A stretch of 64,000 nucleotides of DNA from Lactarius indigo (Eukaryota; Basidiomycota; Agaricomycetes; Russulales; Russulaceae). Under the pieces are notes generated by a model that was given only the letters and a program-made list of their open reading frames with translations, was not told the origin of the DNA and did not search any database. The position numbers and the translations under genes are program-made. This document shows positions 11,612-23,535 of the stretch, in pieces. Every line of letters starts with the position of its first letter. Position 1 is the stretch's first letter. The stretch covers positions 40,497 to 104,496 of the forward strand of contig JAFKAC010000159.1 of assembly GCA_025766275.1 (NCBI GenBank), read 5' to 3'.

Positions 11612-12009
11612 TGTCACACCTCCATGACAACATGGTCACGCTCAAGGATTTGGATTCCATCTGCTCTTTCTCTTTGTATAACAGAAGTCCTGCCAGCTCA
11701 CAGGTTTGATGACTTGTAGTATGCCAACTCACTGTATGCCAGCTCACGGTTTGCCAGCTCACATATGTTAGAAAATAGCTTAGAAAAACCCAGTCTTGTA
11801 GGAGTATAAGTAGAGGCTTGTAACAACATAGATACTTGTCTACTCTTCATTTGAATCCAGCTACTTGTTTCACTTCCTTCACTTGCCCTGCAAGTTCCCA
11901 ACCCTCTTCTCACTAAGCCCGAATTCTTGCCAGCAGAGCTCCCAAACTTCTCCCAACAGAAGTTCTCATTTGAAGCCAAGAAGGTTGATGGCCCAGCTGA
12001 GCCATAACA
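11612..12009 (+). repeat. Ty3-A 3' LTR
   Basis: A purine tract (AAGAAAGGGGGCTA) precedes TGTCACACC at 11612. The right end is taken as CCATAACA at 12009 because LINE-B homology begins at once and because the Ty3-D LTR ends the same way. A TATAAG box lies at 11805-11810. Upstream of it, the unit GCCAGCTCAC or a near copy recurs four times between about 11692 and 11765. The matching left LTR and target duplication are outside the window. Confidence 0.7.
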
Positions 12010-13663
12010 AAGGCTGCAACAGCAGAATGCATGGCAAAGTACTGGGAGACCCTGTGGGCCACCACAAAATGCAACACAGACACTGATCATTGTGAGGAGC
12101 AGGCAATTGCCGCCCTCAAAAACAAGAAGAAGGGGCCCAAGTCTAAAACTGTGGCCCAACAACTCAATGTGCAGCATGGCCAATCGCCCATGCCTCTGTC
12201 TGGGACTAAGTGTTACGCCCTAGCAGGGGCGTGGGTCCTAAAGGTGTCTAATCACACAAGTATCAAGCGAAGACTTCTATTGTCTTATTGCTATGAAATA
12301 CAAGTGGCGAAAGTGTGGCACAGGGTGCAGCACTACTCTGTAATGTAGGACTCCTCGTCCGAAGTGTCTGACACTTCTCTACACTTGATCTTGCTAGTGC
12401 ACAGAGTATAACAGGTGTGACGCGTTGATATAGTTCAACTGCAAAGACTTCAAAGTGTCCTGGTTAGGGACTGAGGTAGGGGATGCACAAGAAGAGGGGA
12501 ATAAGGCGAAGTCACACCAAAGTACGGAGGCAAGGTTGCTAGATTGCAAACGAAGCCAAGTCTGGCTTCCTACGGTCTATGGTACAGGTTTATATAGGAC
12601 AGGGTTCCAAACAACATGAACACAAGTCCACACAATATCAAAGAGACTAAACGGAGCAAGCAGGAGTTCGGATCAAAAGAAACAACGCCACTAGTAATAG
12701 TAGCTCCTTTGGTAACAAGGTATAGTACAGAAGGGGAAAGGCAGGGTGGAGACATACTGTGACTGAGGTCCAAAGCGTCAGATCATAACACTAAGTGTAC
12801 CAGCAATGGCTTGCCCTGCCCCACCTCCTCTGATTTGTCTGCAGCACTGGCTGTGACATTTGTTCCTGAGGAAACTGACATGCCAATGATGATTGCTGAG
12901 CCAGCTCAGCCCATGGAAGAAGGTGTTGTCACCACTTCTGTGGCTGCTGTGGTGCTCACTGTTATGTGCTCACTGTTATAGACCAGGCCTATGACCCTGG
13001 ATATACTAGTTCAGTGGAGGACCTCTACTTGGTACCTGCAAAGGCACCTGCTGGTGAGGCTCCCTCAGCTCCACTCATGACTGATTGACCAGAAATGGTC
13101 TGTTCCTTGCAGATCAATGAGGGTATGGTGGCTTTGCACTCCATGGGTAGCTCCATGCACAATCCTGCAAATGCCATGGAGGACAACCCCTCCATCCCTC
13201 GAGGCCAGGACAGAGCAGTTGATGATGGGCCACTCGATTTGGAGGTGCACATTATTGCTGCTGTCCATGAGTTGTTGGCCCCTCTCACTGTGTGCATGGA
13301 ACACTTGGCAGATACCATCTGCTTGGTGGACCTTCGTACTTGCCCAGGGCCACACCCTCTTCCAGTGAAACCCACTGACCTCTGTGCTGTACTGAAGGAG
13401 CCCTTTATCCCATCCCCTGAGGTGATGTGTGCAGATAGTCCCCCAATGCCTGCATTGGCCCCACTTGCCCCAGTGGACACCCCCACACCTGAGCCTGCAC
13501 TGCAGGGAAAGGAGGGGGGCTTAACATCATCTTCCACCCCACCAAAGGCACCCCATTGCCAGAAACCTGCTAAGGGGACTGGCATGGGCTTGACTGTGCC
13601 CCTTTAGCAAGGGCATGACTCTTTCCTGCTGCTCATCCCAATGGCTGCCCCCTCTGTCCTGAG
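12010..13663 (+). pseudogene. LINE-B ORF1 remnant, left part
   Basis: An old copy of the LINE ORF1 found intact-length in LINE-A. The match starts in the coiled region (AKYWETLWATTKCNTDTDH against ERYREKLWNTAKLNADADH), runs through EEQAIAALK, FVPEETDMPM, YDPGYTSSVEDLY, SMHNP.NAMED and the Pro-rich linker, and breaks at the hAT insertion site at 13663. It is split at 12210 by a solo LTR, and frame and homology resume at 12796. CpG content looks lower than in LINE-A, in keeping with greater age. It continues at 36121. Confidence 0.85.
12211..12790. repeat. Solo LTR in LINE-B
   Basis: A 580-bp insertion with TGTTA...TAACA ends is flanked by a perfect 5-bp duplication CTAAG (12206-12210 and 12791-12795). 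Removing it restores LINE-B ORF1. It holds no coding region, so it is a solo LTR left by LTR-LTR recombination. A TATATAAA box lies on the minus strand near 12595, suggesting but not proving minus orientation. It is not obviously related to the other LTRs here. Confidence 0.88.
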
Positions 13664-13948
13664 TAGTGTTGCAGGAACTTGCAGCTTTTCCCAGCTTCAG
13701 CCAAGAGCTGCAGCTGGCTTGTACATAGCTGGATGTAGCTGAGCACAGACTTGAATCCACATTTGGATAGGTCTGTTCCAGCTCCACTCAGCAGCTCTGC
13801 TCAGCTCCAATTCAGCTTGCCAGGTGGCTAAACCACTATCCCTCTCAACTGACCAAGCAAAATCACAGAGCACCACATACTCAAGTCTCAGTTGTTTCAA
13901 CTTGTTTGTAATCTATCTCTTTGTACAGTGTACACCAAGCCCTTCACG

Positions 13949-16329
13949 ATGGTCACCCTCCCAAACTCCAACAAAGTGCCTGTTCCTTTTGTGACCCCAG
14001 TGCACACGTGCAGCTCAACGACTGGATATCTTAATGCAAGGTACCTCTCACAAGATCAAATCTTATGTGTCATGTCACAGGAAATGGCCCCATTTTTTGT
14101 TGGCCCTATGCCTCCTCAAGAGTTTCTTTCCACTTTTCTTTTGGGTTCACAATCTTGGGCTTCAAGCTTTGAGGCTGGCATGTTTGATGCTCTAGCCAAC
14201 TCTCGGTCTGAGACCTTGATGTACCAGGCATTTGTGAGTATTTGGACCTCCCACAGCACTTTAGGTACTGAAAATGAGCTCTTAGATCAATATTGTTCAA
14301 CCACACCTCAAGACAATCTATATTTGCAACACATCACGCTCATCAGACAAGGCCCTTGCTGAGCACTCAGTTTCCTTCTTGCCCGACTGTACAGTTTACA
14401 ATGAATCCAGCAAAAACTTCACTGACAACAATTCTGCTTTCAGTGACTTCTGCATTGAGTTTAGATGCAGAGCGGAGGAAGATGCCTTCTTGACCGATTT
14501 CACAGATGAAGGGCCAGCCATTTCAAGTCCCACTCAAATCATGAGTCAAAAGCCCAAAGGGATCACAACAGCTGGTCAAATTACTATGTACACGGCTTTG
14601 CAACTAGACTGCCAGTACTGCACACATGTCTTCAGCGTCCTCGTGGTCAAGGATTACGCATGGCTCATTCGATGGGATCAAAGTGGTGCAATCATCACCG
14701 CACCTATCTATTATCAACACAATCCTGCACTATTGGATTTCTTCACTCTTTATGACCAAGCAGAGAGACCGGTGCAAGGACATGATGTCAGTGTTCACGT
14801 TGCCAGACAAGTGGAGACACTGAAAGCTGCTTGTGCTAGCAACGAATTTCTCATTTCTCAAGGGGCTTCTCGTCGTCACTGTCCCTCTTTGAGGACACAA
14901 GTCTGAGTGGGGCAAGTACATCATCAAACCACCTGTCGCCTGATTTTATATGCCTCCTGGCCACACAACTCACACCTCAATTGCATATGACATCCATAGG
15001 GACTGCATTGTCTTCTTCAAAGATTCCTGGAGGGTTGCCTGTGATGGAATAAAGAGGGAGGGTGAGCTCTACATGATTCTTAACCGTGCGTGCATACCCA
15101 ATGTCCCTTGCTGCTTGGCCTCTGGTGGCATTGGCGAGGACATCTACCACTCTATGTGTACTAGCCAATTTGCTAATGCACCCTGGGCACTGACATTGTT
15201 GAAACACAAATTCACCCCTCACCGCCACCACCAATTAATCCTTGATGATATTGGTAAAAAGTTGGAAACCTTCCAATGCAGTAAGGACATGGTATGCGCC
15301 ATTCTCACAGCATTGATTGGTGCATATCCTGCCCTCTCTACTTTCCTTGACTGTTGACTGACTGCTTCCAGCTCATTGTGACACCTACAATAAATGCAGG
15401 ATCCTTCATCACGACATCAGCCCCAACAACATCCTATTGATGGAGTGCTCTAACTTCAAGGTGGAATGCTCATTGACTGGGACCTTTGTAAAATGGTTGA
15501 TCCAGATGACCTGTCTGCAGGAGGGGCTTGCCAATCCACTCATATGGTATGTTATTTTGACCCCCCCGTCTGGCACTTTCTTAACAAGAAGATTGATTTG
15601 CAGGGTATGTGGCAGTTTATGGTGGTGGACCTCATTGGGAACCCCAAGATCAACCAGACTTTCATTCATGACATTGAGTCCGCGTTTTTTGTTTTGCTAT
15701 GGATGGCTACCCACTATGTCCAAGCCAAACTACAGACGGATCACCAATCTGGTCTTGTCAACTCAGTCTTTCATCCACAAATCTTCAGAAGCTCTGGAGG
15801 ACCAGGGAACATTATGTTCATGCATGGTGAAGAAGAACTTGATGGGCTCATCTTTCATGACAATGCCCCTCTCACTCAACTCCTGTGCACTTTGAAGGAG
15901 CTACTTGCTGTTCATCATAGGAAATGGCCAGAGGCGCCTCATCCTTACAGGCTCAATATAAACGATGTGATCCATCAAGCTCTTCATGAAGGTGCTCAGG
16001 GGATCACATCATCTTCAGAACTGTCCGCTGCCGACAAGCTGTTGCAAGACAAAAAGGGGTTCCAAGCGCGACTCCAAGAGTACAATAACCGCATGTCAGC
16101 CCTCAGTGACCACAGGGTCATTATCTCCATCATCACTAAAGCTATCAATAATGGAGACACTCCTTGGCCAGCCATTGAACCCACCAAAAAGAAGGTGCTT
16201 GTTCTCCCCCATACCAAGAAGTTGGCCATATGTTCAGGTTCCAAGAGATGCAGGGAAGCAGCAGTGGAGTGCAAAAGTGGGGACCTCGTGGAACGGCAGG
16301 CATTGCTGAAGCAAAACAAGTCACTTTGA
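13949..16329 (+). pseudogene. FunK1-type protein kinase pseudogene inside the hAT element
   Basis: This matches the basidiomycete FunK1 kinase family from end to end. The N-terminal region has VGPMPPQEFL and SFEAGMFDAL, the start of the kinase region has GQITMYTALQLDCQYCTH and RWDQSGAII, the middle has FFKDSWRV and EGELYMILN, the catalytic loop has HHDISPNNILL (Asp and Asn kept), the metal-binding motif is DWD (LIDWDLCKM), and then comes WQFMVVDL...HDIESAFFVLLW. It would phosphorylate Ser/Thr; targets are unknown. It is broken by frameshifts and by stops near 14904-14906, 14940 and 15355-15357, although some frame changes could be introns. It starts about 285 bp inside the left hAT terminus and reads in the transposase direction, which suggests capture as cargo. 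Confidence 0.82.
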
Positions 16330-16720
16330 TAGCTCATGTTTTCACTGACTGTCATCATACTGTCGACTTGTTTACTCTCACGTCTTAGTGTTGGCTGTTT
16401 GAATTATTGTAATTGTTCGCCATGCAATGACTTAGAGACCTTTGGCAAGGTCCACTTGACTGCACACAAGTCTGTTTACATCTGTTCGTGTAATTACATA
16501 TAGTGGGAGCAACTCAATGTTTTTTTTTTTCCCACATCTGCATCAATGCCCCCTTGATGTGCTCCCAAGGCTCTGAAGGCCAAAGTTGTCAATAATGTCC
16601 CCTCAGACACACAGGAGGGCTCACCAACTCCTGTTGCCATGCCCTCTTGTCCTTTGACTGGTCAGGTTCAAGTTCAGCGTACTCATTCCCATGTGCCAGT
16701 GAGTTTGATATTGTTTGACT
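16330..16720 (+). other. FunK1-transposase spacer with a duplicated exon-like segment
   Basis: No gene is evident up to about 16570. From about 16576 to 16715 there is a segment (GGCCAAAGTTGTC ... GTGAGTTTGATAT) that recurs beyond the SINE at about 17394-17500. It looks like a partial duplication of a 5' transposase exon ending at a GT splice donor. Confidence 0.45.
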
Positions 16721-16735
16721 TTGGGGTTATAGCTT

Positions 16736-17348
16736 TTTTTTTTTTTTAAATCAGCTTATATTCTGGGACAGTACAACAGTACAAGACTGGTCCTCCTTTT
16801 TAGGGGAGATTTATGAAACACAAGGTATAGTCCGTGCACCTAAGTGATTGCGTAATATATGGTATGTCACCTCCCAGAGGAAACGTGAGTACCGTAGGAA
16901 ATGTGGTAAGTGGGGGACATGTGAGGTCCCCCAGTGCGGCACCCAGTCCATCTGTATGTTAAGTCATCCAAATCCTCATTCCGACCTCTCACGCCTCATC
17001 GCCTTCCAACCTCCCATGAGTGGCGGAGCTTGAATCGGAGTGGTGTGGAATTGTTGGAAATGGAATCAGAGAATGGAGCTGGGGTGTGATTGGGGTGTGA
17101 ATGGGAATAATGGGATGTCAGTGGCACAATGTGACAGAGCCCAGAGAGTAAATGAGTGTGATGTGACATGATGCCACAAGGTGATAAGGTGGGCGGTTTT
17201 TTGTTGAATGGGGCCAAAACCCTGTGATAGAAGTGAACACATGCCCACAGGGAATGCACCAGCTTGGATTCAAACCCAGAGTCCGTCACCAAAGCTGTCC
17301 CATGTAAGGTGAGGGGGGGAGCATTTGCCCATTGCACCACCTCCCCCC
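16736..17348 (-). mobile_element. tRNA-derived SINE
   Basis: The minus strand starts with a tRNA-like head: an A box TGGTGCAATGG (plus 17331-17341) and a B box GGTTTGAATCC (plus 17266-17276), about 60 bp apart. It ends in a poly-A tail (a run of T on the plus strand, 16734-16747). The flanks carry the 15-bp direct repeat TTGGGGTTATAGCTT (16721-16735 and 17349-17363), a target duplication of LINE type. No coding region is present. Transcription would be by RNA polymerase III and movement would depend on a LINE; whether LINE-A is the partner is unknown. Confidence 0.82.
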
Positions 17349-17387
17349 CTTGGGGTTATAGCTTGCAATCACAACTTAGTCTACCAC

Positions 17388-17970
17388 TACGAAGGCCAAA
17401 GTTGTCCCCACAGACCCATGAGACTCTTCAACTCCTGCTGCCCCAGTGACACGCCAGGGTCGGTATGCTTGGACTTGTGTACTGGTGAGTTTGATATAAT
17501 TCTAACATTGAGGATTTTTACTTTGATGTCCACAAGCCTACTGCAATCAAGCCCATCGCACATGACAGCAATGGTGAAGAATTTGAGCTTCCTGACATTG
17601 ATAGTGACAGTCCCCAGGATGAGCCAGCTTCTGATCCCTCAAAAGGCTTTCTCACACCACAATTCAACACTCTTGCCACCTTAGACTCTGATGCTTGGCC
17701 TCCAGTCAGCAATATGGAGCTCTTTTTTGACAAGTTTTATAATGAGGATGGTGAGAAGATGAGATGGTGCAATGCATGTTTGTAAGTCATCAAAATATTA
17801 TTTGTGCCATGATTCTGACAAGGCACCAGGAAGGAGGGTCTTAGTGAAGAAAAGGCACGTTGCTATGGTCTGAAGACAGGCAATAGTAACCTTTGGAAAC
17901 ACCTGGTCACGAAGCATGAGGCCTTGTACAGGGACACTGCTAAGGCTCACAGATGGAAGCACAAGTCTTT
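17388..17970 (+). pseudogene. hAT transposase, 5' exons with BED zinc finger
   Basis: After a GT-AG intron, an acidic exon (DFYFDVHKPTAIKPIAHDSNG, about 17513 on) leads into a BED finger: WCNACL (about 17767-17785), an intron beginning GTAAGT, then SNLWKHLVTKHEALYRDTAKAH (about 17885-17955). C-x2-C and H-x4-H are the zinc ligands that bind transposon ends. The exon is cut in HRWKHKS by LINE-A, whose 15-bp duplication GAAGCACAAGTCTTT stands at 17956-17970 and 27874-27888. The frame resumes as SLDAQDKPAVQ beyond it. Confidence 0.82.
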
Positions 17971-18100
17971 CAGGTCCTCCTTCTTCTCATACCACCACCT
18001 TCTCCTTTGGGTGTTGGTACTCGTACATACTTTTGCGAATATACTCCTCGTCGACGAACCTGCCTGGTGTCCTCGCAACCGTCGACCTGCCTAGAGCTCT

Positions 18101-21100
18101 ATGGAGCCATCTCAGAACCGTTTCGCCGCTCTGCGGGAGCCGTCCCCCTCCCCAACACTACATGAGGCACTGCCTCTCCCCCCAATACAAACCGCCCTCG
18201 ACCAACTGGCTATGGAGGCAGCCGTTGCCAAGACATACCAACCGACCCCCAACGCCCCACTCCTAGTGGATGACTTGAATACTTCAGTCGTTCCTCTCAC
18301 CCCTGCCGGTCCCCTGGCTCCGCCTAACAACACGCCTGAGGACCTGAATACCTTGGTCCCTGAGCCTACCCCCATGCCCACTCTTGCCCTCACTGGCGAC
18401 TCTGTTGCCACTGTTGAGGACCATGAGCTCGTTAACCCATCCCCTTCCTCCCCGGTCGCCCCCCCCCTGTGGTGATCCGACCCGCGTCCTCCCTGACGCC
18501 TACTCCTGATACTGCCTTTGAACGGGAGGCACGCACGATCCACCATCTTTGGATGGACGAGAACGGACGTGCCCCCCCTGAGTCGCTGGAACACCTTCAA
18601 CGTGACTACTCCATCAACCGGGTTGGCGACCCCACTGTGTGGGATCTCGCCTGCTGGATGCATCGTGTCCCTGGCGTGATAGTTACGGAGTTTCTTATTC
18701 GCCATCACCCTTCTGATGTGCTCTTGGCTGCGGTTGAACACGCCTTTGCAACGCATCTCACCTGGCTTCGAGAAGACATCAACAAGTACTCAACCCACGC
18801 TACCTCGGTGCGTGAGGCTATTTCGTCATGGCGGGCCAATGGTGGTCGCCCTTTCGACCCGGCTCTGGCTGGGATGATCGGTGCAGCCCCTGATGACCCT
18901 GCTTCCTCTTCTGCTTCCTCTGATGTGCGTGGGTGACAGGAGGCGCCCATTTCCATCAGCAGTGACAGCGTGGAGTTGATCACGCCCTGAGAGGCGGCAG
19001 CTGCAGGACAGGCCTTGCAGCGGGTTATGCGCCGCTCTGGCTCCATTGTTCCCCCGCTCAGTCATCGCCCCTCCATTACATTTCGGGAGGCGAGCGCTGC
19101 ACCTGACCCAGCCCCGGCTGGTGATGGTGATAGCACCTCGTCCTCCACCCCGACACCTACCCCGGCTGCGCAGACCACCTTCCCTGAGGGTCCTCTGGCG
19201 CCGATGGCGGTGGCATCGCCAGTGGCCGGCCCCATTGTCCCTGACATGGGCCACGCTGCTGGCGCGGGACATATGACTAGCGCTTATGTTGCTCCGTCTG
19301 GGTCCACGCCCACGCCACCCCCGGCCGCTTACTGGGAACTGGCTGAGACTCACACTGCGCGCGCCGTCCTTGACGAGCTGCACCAGATCGCTGTGGTCTG
19401 GCCCTCCCAGATCCCTGATGCTCCTGACCCAAATACACTTATGGCTTGGGCTGACTGCCATCGCCGTGAGCTTAATGCTCAGCGTCTCGGGTACACCTAC
19501 TATGTACGGCACGAGCCCCTTCTTCCTCTCCCCCGCAGGCTCCTCGTGGACTGTGGAGAGAACCTCACCCACGCTTTCGATCTGGTTAGTGCGGCACTCA
19601 CATTGGGCATTGGGCCGCTGAACCAACAGGATGAGCGTGCGCTGTCCTCCAACTCCTGGCTTCGCGGTGTGACGATCCTTTTGCCCTCCGTGATTACCAG
19701 GATCTTGGATAGCACGTCGTTCTTTAAGCAGAGTACGTTTTCCCTTGACCCTTGTGATGACACCTACCACTTCGATGAGGCGATGCCGGTACCCGAGATA
19801 CAACTGGGGCTCATCAAGGAGCTTGTTGCGCAGTTGTCCAGTGAGCTGATGGCCACTGGCAACCGGGTTATGGATGAGGAGGCCAAATGGACTCACATCC
19901 AGCAGATGGAGGTGATCGAGTATAAGAATCAGATCCGCACTGAGCTGGAACTGGAGTTTGAGGAGTGGCGCGATGAGCTCCTCACTTCTCTGGTTGGGTG
20001 TGAGGTGGATGATGCCCTGCGGATGCTCTTGGCCAGGCTGGAAGTTGACGGCGACCGTCTTAAGGACCAAGCCGTGCGGACGCGTCAGGCCCTTGCTGTA
20101 ATGACCGAACTGCAGGAACGGTGGAAGGCTGAATACGATGCCACTGCCGCGGCGGCTGAACAGGAGGCATTTCTGGATTCGGTACGTGACAATTATCGTC
20201 ACATAGCGATGAAGGAGGCGGAGACCGAGTGGTGCCTGTGGAAGGACTTGGAGCTTGCTAAGGCCAAGGCCGAGGCTCTCCGTTCCCTCTCCCTGGACTA
20301 TGTACTTGAGAAGTGTGGCGATGATGCTGCAGCGCTCGTTGCTGAAAAGCGCAAGTTCGCTAAGGGCTATGTAGCTGCACAATATCAAACGTGGGTCGGC
20401 CAAGCTCTCGAGGAGCACTGGCCTTCTGTCGAGGCTGAGGCTCAGAAATGGACGAGGGACCAGTACCTCAACCTAGAGCTCGCCCGCATTTGGCCAGAGG
20501 TCGGTGCCAAAGCCAAAGCAGACACGGCATGGCGGGCGGAGAGGTACAGAGAGAAGCTCTGGAACACCGCCAAGCTGAATGCTGATGCGGACCACCGTGA
20601 GGAGCGGGCGATCGCCGCCCTCAAACAGAAAAAGAAGCAGCCCAAGTCTAAGACCGGGAAGCAAGCAGTTGATGTGGCGTGTGGTCGCTCCCCTGCCCCC
20701 CTCTCAGGCTTGAAGCGCTCATCTGACGGTGTTGCTCGCTCCTCTTCTGTGGTCTCGATCGCAGCTCCGGCTGCTTTTGTCCCGGAAGAGACGGACATGC
20801 CCATGGCGCTCGCCGACTCCTTGTGGCCCACTGAGGTTGGTGTTGTCACTGCCTCAGTAGTGGCTGGGGTGCTCGACGATACGGCCCCAGCCTATGACCC
20901 GGGTTACACTAGTTCGGTTGAGGACCTCTACTTGGGACCTCCCGTTGCGCCCCCTGTGGAAGGTGCACATGATGATCTGGTGGGCGGTGCTGATCGGTGT
21001 GAGATGGTGGCACCTTTACAGATTGACGAGGAGGCGGCAACTCTGCAGGACGTGCATAGCTCTATGCACAACCCCACTAATGCCATGGAGGACGATCCCT

Positions 21101-23535
21101 CCACCCCTCGTGGCCTGGTCAGAGTGGCTAATGGACCATTGGACCAGGAGCAGTGCATAATTGCCACTGTCCGGGAACTCTTGGCTCCAATCACCGCGCA
21201 TGTTGAACACCTCGCGGACACTGTCCGTATGGTGGATCTTCGCACTCGCCCAGGGCCTCACCCTCTTCCAGCCAAGCCAGCTGACCTCCCTGTTAAGAGG
21301 GAGGAGACACCTTTCCTGGTCCCCAAGGTACCACTGCGGTCTTTGTCCCCGGCGCCTGTGCCGACCCCAGTAGCCCCGTCAACCACCTCCACTCCCGCGC
21401 CTGCTCCGCAGGGTACAGATGGAGGCTCGCCATCACTTTCCGCCCCACCAAAGGCACCTCGTCGTCGGCAGTCTCGCAAGAGGACCGGCGCGAGCTCATC
21501 TGCACCCACTCCACCGGGTCGCGAGGACTTTCCCACTCTGGTTCCGACAGCGGCCCCCTCTGTCCCCACACGTGCCGTGGCAGCTTCAGCTCCTGGCGCG
21601 GGGTCACATACGGTCACTGTGAACAATGGGTTCATTAGTGTTGGCAGACGCGGACCCTTGTACTCGGTTCTAATGGCGAAAAACGTCCAACAACAGGCCA
21701 CTGCCACTGCTCAGGCCTTGGCCCACGCTGCTGCACAAGGGCGCACCCCAGCTGGCAATCTGAAACCTACTGCTTCACCCTCCTCCCGCCTGGTCACCAA
21801 GGTTGTCGTTGTTTGCTACGGCAGCCTGGACGACAAAGATGTGGAGAAGAAGCTGTGTGCCACCAACCCCGGTCACATTGTCCATGGGGTGCGCACGGCC
21901 ATCGAATGTCAAACTGTAAATCCGATCCGTCTGCTCTCGGGCAACTGGTCGGTAGAAGTTGCCAAGACCGGTAACTTTGTCTACACGCTTGTGGGGAAGG
22001 TTCCAATGGAACACGTCCTGACCTTCTCCAAGTTCCTCTGTCAACCTTTCCCCGGCTCTCGCCTTGTCCCCTCTGAGGGATGGTGCTGGGCTCAACTGCG
22101 GGATGTCGTTGTTGCGGACCCTGATGGCACCATCTACGACCAAGACGACCTCACGGAGGAGCTTGCTTGCAACCTGTGCTTCAAGGGTGTCGCGCTCGTC
22201 GAACCCCCCCGTTGGATGACGGATGTCACCAGAATCCGCTCGGCGACCTCCACGGTAGTCTTCGCATACATCGATCCCACTAAGTCCATCACCAAGTTGG
22301 CCACCAAAGCTGGCATCTCTATGTTCAGCTACGGTGTTAAATTCGTCTTTGCCGGTGATTCCCCACGCCCCAAGCAGTGCAGGCGGTGTTTTGAGATGGG
22401 ACACGTCCTCAATGCCCCCACCTGCAAGTGGAACGGGAAGAACCGCTGTGTCCATTGTGGCAGCACCCATCACATTGAGGACCACGACTTCCTCTGTGCT
22501 GGCCCCCACAAACAACCTGGCATCTGTGACTGTCGCTTCCCCTGCTTGCTCTGCAAGAAGCACGGCCATAATGCATGCTCCCCTCACATGTGCCTGGTCC
22601 AGGGAGACTTTCCACCTCCACGCTGTGTCCCCAAAGTGACCAGTGCCGCTTCTGCCCCTCCAGCTGCCCCACGCAGCATCCTGAAATGCCCCACCGAGCC
22701 TGAGACGCCCTCTCCACCGAGTGTGCGTGTTGACGACGGCCCACCTGATCCTTCCCCTCCTGTGGACGTCAACCTCTTTGACGATGAGGCGCTTGTGGCC
22801 CTCGCATCCGCACCCAGTCCACCCCCTGCCCCCCCTGCACCCGCCGCCCCCGCGCGACCCAAGGCACGCATCGTTACATGAGCCACAGATACCACGAAGG
22901 CCGGAGAATTGCCTGCGGAGCGCGCTGCCAAGCGCTCCAGGGCCTACTCTCCCACCTCTGTGCAGGGCCCCATGGCCCCTGCCTTCTCCAAGACCCGCGC
23001 TGACTCCCACGTTGTTCAGACTGGCGCTGCCACCGCCTCTCTTTCTGACGCCCTGCGGATGGTGCAGGACAACAATGGGGGACCCGGCGCTGGACTTCGT
23101 CCAGAGAGTGTTGCAGAGCGCATCCGTGACATGTTCCCGGGCCCTGTTGGCCAATTGCGCCACTCTACCTCCGACCAGGTTGCGACTGCTATGGCTCACC
23201 TGAGGCAGATGGCCACCGAAGCCCATTCTGAGGAAGTCATTGTCACTGTGGGTGGGGTGCGCTATGCAGCCCCGTTCGATGACCTCTGCCCCTGCTTCCA
23301 TGCCTTGCGCAACGAGGAAGGTTCATACCTTCTTGGCATCATACATGACGAGCCCGTCGTTGGCGTTAACCCAGGCACTATTGCTGCTTACGAGGCCCTT
23401 GCCCTGACCTCATGTGCTTTCGGCAGCCACGACCTTCTCGGACAACCACTTAGTGAGCCGGCTGCGCCCACTGCCATTCCTTTGGCCAACAAGCCCATCT
23501 TTCCTCCATGCATAACTTCTCCATTGGAACAGTGA
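18101..23535 (+). pseudogene. LINE-A ORF1, gag-like RNA-binding protein
   Basis: The ancestral ORF1 appears to run from the ATG at 18101 (MEPSQNRFAALRE) to 23535, about 1800 codons, very long for an ORF1. It is broken by one frameshift in a nine-C run (18459-18467) and by three TGA stops (18934-18936, 18988-18990, 22879-22881). LINE-B has an ordinary Lys codon (AAG) where the third stop lies, so that stop is secondary. The longest unbroken part is 19015-22881 (1288 codons). Parts: Pro/Ala-rich N-terminus, a long Trp/Glu-rich helical region (about 19320-20650), a Pro-rich linker, a conserved domain (about 21600-22350) and three CCHC knuckles (C-x2-C-x4-H pattern, about 22370-22600). It would package LINE RNA. 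Confidence 0.85.

Noticed and set aside
13949..16329. FunK1 as an active host kinase gene
   Set aside because: Frameshifts and stops cannot all be explained by introns, and the gene lies within transposon ends.
17264..17345. A functional tRNA gene
   Set aside because: A and B boxes are present but the stems do not form a full cloverleaf by eye, and the sequence is the head of a 613-bp unit with A-tail and target duplication, so it is a SINE.
18826..20418. Long minus-strand open frame (530 codons) opposite LINE-A ORF1, and another at 21775-23301
   Set aside because: They mirror a GC-rich ORF1 with low stop density; composition is repetitive (Arg/Gly/His) and no domain is visible. ORF1 on the plus strand has zinc knuckles and a homologue in LINE-B.
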